The translations under genes and the position numbers were made by a program. A DNA stretch of 64,000 bases from an uncultured Clostridia bacterium (GTDB lineage Bacteria > Bacillota > Clostridia > TANB77 > UBA1234): assembly GCA_934132775.1 (NCBI GenBank), contig CAKPAA010000010.1:1-64000 (forward strand), written 5' to 3'. Below the pieces are notes generated by a model. It was not told where the DNA came from. It saw nothing but the letters and a program-made list of their open reading frames with translations, and ran no database searches. Shown in pieces: positions 1 through 6,961 of this stretch; the stretch's first letter is position 1, and each line of letters starts with the position of its first letter.

Positions 1-75
1 TTCGGCTAATGGTTTGCCACTATCAGGCACCATAGAGGTCTTTCACCTCCTAGTTATTACCCATGCCGGGCGCAC
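1..75 (-). mobile_element. 5' end of a class C-like group II intron (partial, runs off the window)
   Basis: Read on the minus strand from base 75, the sequence begins GTGCGCCCGGCATGGG and continues with a short GGAGGTGAAAGACCTC stem. This matches my memory of the 5' end of bacterial class C group II introns (GUGYGCCCGGCAUGGG, then a GGGUGAAAGUCCC-type stem). The element starts three bases after the T-run of an intrinsic terminator, which is the known insertion preference of class C introns. Only about 75 bases of domain I are inside the window, so the intron-encoded reverse transcriptase and the 3' end cannot be seen. A different retroelement RNA is possible, but the 5' motif and the terminator context agree. 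Confidence 0.72.
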
Positions 76-77
76 TA

Positions 78-105
78 TAAAAAAACGCCACTTTTATGTG
101 GCGTT
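78..105 (-). terminator. Intrinsic terminator of the pilin-like gene and intron target
   Basis: A perfect 8-bp stem (84-91 with 98-105) with a 6-base loop is followed on the minus strand by a run of seven T. It ends transcription of the pilin-like gene that stops at 184. The group II intron begins at base 75, right behind the T-run. Confidence 0.85.
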
Positions 106-183
106 CAAAAATAGTGCTAGATTTGCACTCCCTTTCGAGAATTAACCTACTAACAAATGCAGTCATCTATTTTTTGTTACGTC

Positions 184-1593
184 TTATTTCAAGTTCCAAG
201 CTGTTGCTACTGTTGTACCATCTTTACTTTCATCCACTACATCTAGGAGCTTAGAGCTTAGAGAAACTACAGGGCGCACCCCCTTCAAAGACGTATAGAG
301 GTGGCCGCCCGAGCCGCACAAGTAGTAGCTGTAGACATTGCTAGAGGAAGCATAGCGCACGCCGAAGCCAGCATCGCTAGAATCTGCACTAACATACGGC
401 GAAGCCAGCCAGCCATAACTATCTCCTAATATATTTCCTACTGTTGAATTCATATCATTTGGATAGTAAAAATAATATGTGTATTTTACCGTTACTGGAT
501 TTGAACTTGATGCTTCTTTTGGTGTTTCACTTGTCACTGTCTTTCCATTCTCTTCATATGTGTAAAATGTTCCATAAGTATATGTTTTTGTAGTTCCATA
601 ACTACTATTCGTTGTTGGGTCATATCCTACTGCTTTATTCAAATCTTCTATTGTCATACTTCTTGCTGTTATTCCTTCTTCTGTATTTGAATATAGCTCT
701 TTACATATTCTGTTTAGTTCTTCTGCTCCGTGTAAATATCCAGTTGCTCCTTTTAAAGTTACATTTGTATCTGTGTTTGTTATTCCTTGTGTTGTTAGTA
801 ACACTTCTCCTGTTGTCTCATCTATGCTTAATATTCGCCACTGTGTATTTGCTTGTGTTGTTAAGGTTTGAGAGCTTGTATAGCCCGTTTTGCTTGTATC
901 TGTTGTCATTGTATTACTTGTTGGCACATAATTTACGTAGTCTCCTACTTTTATCTTTGCTAATATCTCTTCTTGTGTTGGCCCTGTTTCTATGCCACTT
1001 GCCGATGTATTTAGCAACATTCCCTTTTCATCTGTTTTTATCTTCAAATCTTTATCTGCTACTTTTATATCTAGCTCACCTTCAACTCCAACCAAGCTCT
1101 TATTTACTGTTTCTTTATCTCTTACGTTGTATTCATTTTCATAGCTATATGGTGGCCATATAAATACTTTTCCTTCTTTTGTTACTGCATATTTTACTTT
1201 TACTCCTGTTTCTGTTGGTGTATTTACCTTTATCTCAGGCAAATCTATTCCTATATCTGCCGTTTCTTCTATAACTGTGTAATCTGGCACTTGTGCTTCT
1301 GGTAGAAAATCAGACTCACTTGAACCACCCTTTGCAACATAGTTATAAGCTTGCCCATCTGTAACTTGTGTGCCACTTGCCATTGCAAAGCCTTTTACAG
1401 TTACTGTCTTTGTTTGAATTGCATCTTGTACTTCTCCAATATTAGAAACAAACTTTGAATAATTTGCTTTACTAATCGTACTTGTAGAACTATTAAATGC
1501 AATCGCCGCTAAAATAATTATTACAATTATTGTAATAACCAATGCAATAAGCGAAATACCTCGCTCATTCCTTCTAAATTTCAAATTTTCCAT
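184..1593 (-). CDS. Pilin-like surface protein with a C-terminal hypervariable-type (DGR-like) segment
   Basis: 469 residues. The start ATG follows a good site (AAAGGGGAG). The N-terminus has a basic stretch, then GISLIALVITIIVIIILA, a type IV prepilin-like cleavage site and hydrophobic helix at about residues 12-34; the usual Glu at +5 is replaced by Ala. A Thr/Ser/Gly-rich extracellular region follows. The last ~70 residues contain the block GVRPVVSL, which I recall from C-type-lectin/FGE-like C-terminal domains of gut Clostridia surface proteins. The DNA for this end (about 240-420) is much richer in G+C than the rest and almost all its codons end in C or T. No assembly ATPase or prepilin peptidase is nearby. 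The role is probably surface display or binding; the ligand is unknown. The gene ends in a terminator that a group II intron has entered. Confidence 0.75.
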   Translation of the reverse strand: MENLKFRRNERGISLIALVITIIVIIILAAIAFNSSTSTISKANYSKFVSNIGEVQDAIQTKTVTVKGFAMASGTQVTDGQAYNYVAKGGSSESDFLPEAQVPDYTVIEETADIGIDLPEIKVNTPTETGVKVKYAVTKEGKVFIWPPYSYENEYNVRDKETVNKSLVGVEGELDIKVADKDLKIKTDEKGMLLNTSASGIETGPTQEEILAKIKVGDYVNYVPTSNTMTTDTSKTGYTSSQTLTTQANTQWRILSIDETTGEVLLTTQGITNTDTNVTLKGATGYLHGAEELNRICKELYSNTEEGITARSMTIEDLNKAVGYDPTTNSSYGTTKTYTYGTFYTYEENGKTVTSETPKEASSSNPVTVKYTYYFYYPNDMNSTVGNILGDSYGWLASPYVSADSSDAGFGVRYASSSNVYSYYLCGSGGHLYTSLKGVRPVVSLSSKLLDVVDESKDGTTVATAWNLK

Positions 1594-2062
1594 TTTGAAA
1601 CTCCCCTTTCATATGTATTCTTTTTAAAAAACATCATTCGTAGATTATTTGTTTATACTATAATTATTCCCTTAAATAACTACATTAAAACAAATAAATT
1701 ATAATACGATATTTATCAATTTAAATTTTAACAATCTTTTTAATTATTGTAAATATATTAAGACTTAAATTTAATCACTTTTACAACGTACTAAACTTAA
1801 TCAAATTCAAACCGTCACTTTTATACTTTAAATAATTTTTTAAAGCAAATTTGCTTAAATTCAGTCACTAGCTTAAAGGAGTAAAAGTGTATAGAATAAA
1901 TTTTTTCGGCTCGGCTTGGGTAGGTTAGGAGAAAAAATTTTTCTATCACTTTTACGACATGTCAAACTTAATCAAATTCAAACTGGTACTTTTGTACTCT
2001 AAATAACTATTTAAAACAATTTCCTCTTAAATGCTATAACTAATCTCAAAAGTTTAAAACAC
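1594..2062. other. Long AT-rich intergenic stretch
   Basis: No gene with a credible start and ribosome binding site is visible. It holds the upstream region of the pilin-like gene (AT-rich, with a possible TATAGT/TATAAA -10 near 1655), two diverged direct repeats and an inverted repeat, described separately. Confidence 0.5.
1774..2016. repeat. Two diverged direct repeats flanking an inverted repeat
   Basis: About 70 bases starting ATCACTTTTAC at 1774 recur with roughly 80% identity from 1945 to 2016; both copies share AAACTTAATCAAATTCAAAC. Between them lies a near-perfect inverted repeat (1892-1907 with 1931-1945) enclosing a 23-base core GGCTCGGCTTGGGTAGGTTAGGA that is much richer in GC than its surroundings. 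No ORF is attached. It could be a remnant of a small non-autonomous element, a small RNA, or duplicated regulatory sites. Confidence 0.5.
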
Positions 2063-2137
2063 AAAAAGAGACTAACAAAACCTAGCTATTCATTTAAGCA
2101 AAAATCCTAAACAAATAACTAAGTTTCAATTAGTCTC
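2063..2137 (-). terminator. Possible long-loop terminator after the small repeat-containing ORF
   Basis: GAGACTAA and TTAGTCTC (2130-2137 and 2068-2075) can pair, followed on the minus strand by TTTTTG. The loop is about 54 bases, so it may be a larger RNA structure rather than a simple terminator. It directly follows the stop codon at 2138. Confidence 0.4.
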
Positions 2138-2307
2138 CTAACTATAATCAATTAAAATAACAAAACAAACACTTGCAGCCGTCACATTACAAACATCAAC
2201 TTCAAAACTAGCACTACCAGGTGCAACACTTTCTCCTTTATTTAAAAAATGTATTGTGTGTGTGTGTGTGTGTGTACAGCCCCAACGGTTTCAAGTACAT
2301 TATTCAT
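2138..2307 (-). CDS. Small ORF interrupted by a CA-dinucleotide tract; candidate phase-variable gene, currently out of frame
   Basis: An ATG at 2307 follows AAAAGGAGA at good spacing and reads MNNVLETVGAV, then His-Thr repeats encoded by a CA tract. With the ten CA units present the frame ends a few codons later (QYIF, stop). Removing one CA unit joins the start to an open frame of about 33 codons reading IHFLNKGESVAPGSASFEV and so on to a TAG at 2138. The in-frame product would be about 55 residues with a hydrophobic end (VCFVILIDYS). I do not recognise the protein. The upstream frame has a proper ribosome binding site and the downstream frame looks coding, which suggests either a slippage-controlled ON/OFF gene or a recent frameshift. 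Confidence 0.45.
2255..2275. repeat. Dinucleotide microsatellite (TG)10T / A(CA)10
   Basis: Twenty-one consecutive bases of alternating T and G, very unusual for a bacterial genome. It lies inside the small ORF above, where a change of one unit alters the reading frame. Confidence 0.95.
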
Positions 2308-2486
2308 TTTTTCTTTCTCCTTTTCTTTTGTTACATATCGTACTATATATAAATTCTAACACATTATTCTAGTTTTTCAACCACTTTTTAACTTTATGTC
2401 ATATTTTTATTGTTTTAGACCTTTTTGTTATTATTTTTTTACAATCTTTCTGCCTTAATTTGACGTTTGTTACTTTCATACCGTAT

Positions 2487-2528
2487 AAAAAAGTGCTTAG
2501 TGAAGGACTTATTCCCTCACTAAGCACT
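2487..2528 (-). terminator. Terminator of the VirB6 operon
   Basis: A perfect 12-bp stem (2517-2528 with 2492-2503) is followed on the minus strand by a T-run. Its upstream arm overlaps the last codons and stop of the gene ending at 2509. It closes the long minus-strand operon of the secretion locus. Confidence 0.9.
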
Positions 2529-3558
2529 CCATTTTTACATCAATTTTGCTTTGAAACATTGTAAAAAAAACATCATTTAAAATAGCTGTAAGCAAAGTGA
2601 TTACATTATTAAAAACTTTATATTTACAAGTAACCTCATACAGATTTTCTCCAAGCAAAACAACCTTTATATTGTTATTAAAAAGCTCATTTAAAATCAT
2701 AAGTTCAATATCATCATTGTAAAGCTCTATCATAAGTTCTTCCGGTTTTCTGCCATACTTTACAGCAATTCTGCCAAGAGGAGAAATTAAATAAGCCTTG
2801 CTATCATATTGAACAATCTTTTCTTTCACAATTTCTTCAATGTGTTTTAATAAATCCGAATACGAAAAGACTATTTTGCAAAGGCCTTCTTCTTCAAACG
2901 TATTGCCTTCAAAATAAGAATTTTCATTTATAAGCTTACACACATTCGATAAGTTGAATTTTTCAACAAAATTGGCCAAATACTTTCCAAATTCGCATAT
3001 AAAATTGCCAATTAGAATAGAATTATATTCGTTGTCATCATCTAACAGTTCTTGCTTTGTGTATTTCTTAATATAATCTCCAACTGTCATAAAAGGATCA
3101 ACGTCATTTGTTAGAAGCTTTATGTATGTCGGTATATCATAAACATTTCTTAAATCTATTGACTTAGAGTTACACCATTTCACAAACGAAAAAGAATTGA
3201 GTGCATATTTAACAGGCTTCTCTTTAGAAATAAACAAATTGATTAAACTTGGTGAAACCTTGTTAATTCTAACAACCAAAGTAGTTTTGTCGTCTGTGGT
3301 CACATATAATCTTGAAAAATTTTCATTTACATGAATGCTTATAGCATCGTGATTTTCAAGATACTTAATTTTTTCTTCAAAATCTTGATTATCATTGATA
3401 TAAACAACTTTGTTATCAGTATTTATATCAAAGGATACATTCAAAAATGATTTCAAAAATTGTTCAATCTTGTCTGGGTTTGCTATGGAACTAAGTACTG
3501 TTTCAAGTGTTTTAGTTCCATTAAGCTTTCCAGATAAGAAGGCTGCTCTATTTTCCAA
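2509..3558 (-). CDS. Last gene of the T4SS operon: unknown protein, possibly a degenerate DNA polymerase I-like protein
   Basis: 349 residues, no signal peptide or membrane segment. The start is a TTG with a good site (AAAAGGGGTG); no suitable ATG lies nearby. I cannot name it firmly. The middle (about residues 130-190, KPVKYALNSFSFVKWCN onward) reads like the PolA 3'-5' exonuclease fold, where 'Y-H-DAKSLYKWL..GIELKN..FDT..A-YLL' is typical, but the catalytic acids are not conserved. The last ~90 residues (GRIAVKYGRKP, MIELYND, then IKVVLLGENLYEV) resemble the C-terminal end of PolA palms (KLAMIELYNDL, LILQVHDELVFEV), with the catalytic HDE changed to GEN. The central polymerase core would be missing. 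The link is inference from memory. It lies 101 bases after the last VirB6-like gene, before the operon terminator. Confidence 0.5.
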   Translation of the reverse strand: MENRAAFLSGKLNGTKTLETVLSSIANPDKIEQFLKSFLNVSFDINTDNKVVYINDNQDFEEKIKYLENHDAISIHVNENFSRLYVTTDDKTTLVVRINKVSPSLINLFISKEKPVKYALNSFSFVKWCNSKSIDLRNVYDIPTYIKLLTNDVDPFMTVGDYIKKYTKQELLDDDNEYNSILIGNFICEFGKYLANFVEKFNLSNVCKLINENSYFEGNTFEEEGLCKIVFSYSDLLKHIEEIVKEKIVQYDSKAYLISPLGRIAVKYGRKPEELMIELYNDDIELMILNELFNNNIKVVLLGENLYEVTCKYKVFNNVITLLTAILNDVFFTMFQSKIDVKMECLVRE

Positions 3559-3659
3559 ATGCTACACCCCTTTTATCAATACTTTACGTAGTATGAATTT
3601 TTAACTACAAACAAATCCTTTAAATTTTAAGTCATATGCCCATTCACTTAGTATAATTT

Positions 3660-6600
3660 CTATTCATCATCATCTTTAAACCATCTTTTCTTTTCACTTT
3701 CAAGTGTATTGTTTATAAAATGTTTTATTCTATATGTCTCATTTCTTTCATGTAGTTGTTCACGTGTCATACCATCAACATATAAATTATCATCTCTAGC
3801 TTGGCCTTCATGAATATCAATATTATTTTCATCAAGTACATTTTGCGCAAAAGCTCTTGTATTCTCAATACTTTCTTGATTTGCTCTACGTCTAGCAAGA
3901 ATGATCCTATTTGTCATTTCTTCAAAGTCTTCATTAGAGCTTAAGTTCTTGATAGCTTCGTGAAGAGAGAATTCGTCATCATCATATCCATCTCTTAAAT
4001 TAACATCATCACCCTCATATGTCGCCAATATCTGTCTTGCCTCTTCTTTCACACTTTCATGTGCACTACTAATATTAACAATTTTTGAAGAAAGTATATG
4101 AGAATAAGCTTCAATATCTTCTAAATCTAATCCAGCATCTTCAATAGTTTCTCTTGCAAACTCATTATTATTAGCAAATTTTTTCAAACCTTCAATTGCA
4201 TCTAATTGTTCTTTAGCAGTAAAGGCACCAGTTTCTCTTCCAGAGAAAATTGCTAAATCTCTAGCTAATTCATCACTACTACTATTAAATTCTCCAAGCT
4301 CATCTTTAAAGGCTTTTAACTCTGCATTTCTTTGATCTATTTCTACTTGATTTGCACCAGGTTCTAAATTACGTCTTGTATATTCTGCTTTAGTAGCATT
4401 ATATTCTCTAGTATGTTGCTCAAATTTTCTTCTAGTATCTTCCTTAACATCTTCAATATACTGGTCTTTTTCATCATTTGCTCTTTTCTCGTCGGCATCA
4501 GATAATCCTGCATAATCATCTTTAAAGTAATATCTATGACTCATACCAGCAAGGGTCGAACGTAATTCAATTGCTTCATTTTTCGTACCCTCATCTGTGT
4601 ATCCCAAACTAGCGCCTCTATCAGCCATATCAGCAAAAAATGCATTTGAATACTTCTGTACCGTTGTATCATCTAGGCCATCAAGAACCATTCCAATTTG
4701 TACTTTAATATCTCTTTCAATGGTCTTATGATCATCACCTAATGCAATCCTGTCAGCAACAACCACTGAAGCACTAGTCAAAGCACTAAACTGTGCTGGT
4801 GTTATTTTCATATTATTCAACAATCTATTCGATGGATTATTTTCTAGCTCCCTTCTTATTCTTGAATATGCTGAAGAAAGCTCTTCTGCACTAACTCCAT
4901 TAGGATTATTGAATGTATCAACAGCTTGTGCTAAACTTCTTAAATCAGCCTTTGCAGCAAGTTTTTGAGAATATGTCATCGAATCATCGTTATCAATTTC
5001 CTTCATCATACCACTAAGTTCACTGAATCCACTTCCATCATAAGGGTACGGATTAGTATAAGCATTTTCATCAAAATGTTTTTCCTGAAGTGCAACGGAT
5101 CTTCTTCTTTGGTGATAATTCCAAAATCTGGCACCAATACTGTTTTTACCAATAATAGGACTTACACCTCTAGCAACTGTTTTTCCTATGCCTGTAGTCA
5201 ACGATGTCACAGTTGCAACTTCAACAGCGGTTGCACTTGCAGTTTTAACAAGAGACTTCGTTAAAGCACTTTCACCTTGCGTGAATATTTTCTTCATAAT
5301 TTCTTCACCAGTAAATAAAAATGTTATGCCTGTTATTATAAGTACATAGTCCATAGACTCATTATTACCACTACCCATAGTAACTGAAACTGTTCCACAT
5401 ACGAAAACGTACACAATTGCATGGAAAGTTTGAATAAATACATTAAGTATAAACTCTTTATTCCACTTACCAAATGCTTGAGACTTTCCATCTGCAACAC
5501 GGTCAATTGCAAAAGATGCTGCAACAAGTGGGAAAATAGTAATTAAAAGTGCAACTGTAAAGACACGTTTATAATAAAATACAATTAACGTTATAAGTTG
5601 CCAAGTCAAAATCAAATATGTAAGTGAAATTGCAAAGCTGCGTGTGTCATTCGCTTTTTGCGAGATAACAGCCATATAATTTGTACTTCCTTTCACAGAA
5701 GTATTAAATGGGCTTACATCAAAATTGATTGTAACAGGATCTGTGGTTTTTTGACTCTCTCCATTTTTTGAATCCGATGTGCCAGCACTCACGCCAGAGC
5801 TGTTATCACTATCCGTAGTTGTACTACCACCTAATTCAGGCGCTGATGGATTATATCCCAAACTTTTATTATTACTTTCTAATATTGTAACCTTTGAATT
5901 TTCAACTAATTTAACAGCCGTATCATTTAATTGTATAGCATACTTCATAACATATGGATAGAAGAATAAAATAACAACTCCAGCACACCAATACATAAAT
6001 AACGACTTATATCTCTCCATGTCTCTACCTGTTGACGCTAACATAATTCTTACACCCATATATGCTAAAATTATCATATAAACAACAAGTGCAATCTTTC
6101 TAAATATCGAATACCAAAAGCTTATGGTCTTGTTAAGTCCACCTTCTCCCCATATTATCGAGGAGCTTCTTTCTGTTCCTCTAAAGAAAGATATTTGCGT
6201 TTCTGCATAGTGGTTAAATACAAGCTTGTCTATATCTATCTTTTCAGCAAATATAATTGAAATTATAGCATTTAAGCCATTTGCAATTGCTGTAAGCATA
6301 CTGCCAATAAGCCACTCAATAGGGGATAGTATGGAATCATCTTCAGTTTCCTTAGCTGTTGGTTGCATTGGTACTTGCTCACCGGTAGAAACACTAGATT
6401 CTTTTCCTTCTACGTCATACCAAATATTTTCATCTCTATTATCAACATTTTGATATATAATCCTATGTTTTTCATTAAGTTCATCATTCTTATGTGTAAA
6501 ATTATCCGAGTCATATAACTCTTCTATCACTTTATATCTAACTATTATTTTACCATTTTCTATAGAATAACTAACTTCACTTGGATCTGAACCTCTTGCC

Positions 6601-6947
6601 CTTCCTGTATAATTATTTGCATATTTATCACTATATTTATAATTGTACGACATCCAATAACTACTATCATTAATTTTAAGTACATCACTTCGTCTAGGGT
6701 CAATAGATATTAGGTCCTCTACATTTATATTTAAATTCGTTAAATCAACTGTTCCAACAATTTGTGGATATTCCGAACTATAATCATATTCAAATGTCAT
6801 ATTTTCCGATATATATCTCAAGATATTTTTTGTTGCTTCATCTGCTTCTTTAGCATATATTTGATTAACATTCATAGGCAATATGCCGTTTAATAAAATT
6901 ACAACTAATATAAGTATTGCCACTATTCTTCTATATTTAGACTTCAT
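3660..6947 (-). CDS. VirB6/TrbL-like T4SS inner-membrane protein, paralogue 5
   Basis: 1095 residues from ATG 6947; the longer frame opens at a GTG that lies in the ribosome binding site (AGGAGG) and is rejected. It has a signal peptide (residues ~8-33), an exported N-terminal domain to ~210, then the polytopic core: a TM segment, the shared motif IDIDKLVFN, FRKIALVVYMIILAYMG, FYPYVMKYAIQLND, a second exported loop, then FKR-type YYKRVFTVALLITIFPL, the FAIDRVADGKSQAFGKW cytoplasmic turn, and NVFIQTFHAIVYV. After ~570 comes a ~500-residue charged, helical cytoplasmic tail. VirB6/TrbL proteins form the inner-membrane channel platform of T4SSs. The gene starts 14 bases after the previous paralogue. 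Assignment rests on topology and the core shared with its four neighbours. Confidence 0.82.
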   Translation of the reverse strand: MKSKYRRIVAILILVVILLNGILPMNVNQIYAKEADEATKNILRYISENMTFEYDYSSEYPQIVGTVDLTNLNINVEDLISIDPRRSDVLKINDSSYWMSYNYKYSDKYANNYTGRARGSDPSEVSYSIENGKIIVRYKVIEELYDSDNFTHKNDELNEKHRIIYQNVDNRDENIWYDVEGKESSVSTGEQVPMQPTAKETEDDSILSPIEWLIGSMLTAIANGLNAIISIIFAEKIDIDKLVFNHYAETQISFFRGTERSSSIIWGEGGLNKTISFWYSIFRKIALVVYMIILAYMGVRIMLASTGRDMERYKSLFMYWCAGVVILFFYPYVMKYAIQLNDTAVKLVENSKVTILESNNKSLGYNPSAPELGGSTTTDSDNSSGVSAGTSDSKNGESQKTTDPVTINFDVSPFNTSVKGSTNYMAVISQKANDTRSFAISLTYLILTWQLITLIVFYYKRVFTVALLITIFPLVAASFAIDRVADGKSQAFGKWNKEFILNVFIQTFHAIVYVFVCGTVSVTMGSGNNESMDYVLIITGITFLFTGEEIMKKIFTQGESALTKSLVKTASATAVEVATVTSLTTGIGKTVARGVSPIIGKNSIGARFWNYHQRRRSVALQEKHFDENAYTNPYPYDGSGFSELSGMMKEIDNDDSMTYSQKLAAKADLRSLAQAVDTFNNPNGVSAEELSSAYSRIRRELENNPSNRLLNNMKITPAQFSALTSASVVVADRIALGDDHKTIERDIKVQIGMVLDGLDDTTVQKYSNAFFADMADRGASLGYTDEGTKNEAIELRSTLAGMSHRYYFKDDYAGLSDADEKRANDEKDQYIEDVKEDTRRKFEQHTREYNATKAEYTRRNLEPGANQVEIDQRNAELKAFKDELGEFNSSSDELARDLAIFSGRETGAFTAKEQLDAIEGLKKFANNNEFARETIEDAGLDLEDIEAYSHILSSKIVNISSAHESVKEEARQILATYEGDDVNLRDGYDDDEFSLHEAIKNLSSNEDFEEMTNRIILARRRANQESIENTRAFAQNVLDENNIDIHEGQARDDNLYVDGMTREQLHERNETYRIKHFINNTLESEKKRWFKDDDE

Positions 6948-6961
6948 ATTGCCCACCTCCT

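Noticed and set aside
1..75. Cyclic-di-GMP-type riboswitch at the left edge (a GGCAAACCAtt-like stretch on the minus strand)
   Set aside because: The start GTGCGCCCGGCATGGG and the position behind a terminator fit a group II intron much better, and no riboswitch core (CACGCACAGGG) is present.
612..1163. 183-codon plus-strand ORF rich in Leu
   Set aside because: Antisense shadow of the pilin-like gene: no ribosome binding site, low-complexity Leu/Tyr composition and full overlap with a coherent gene.
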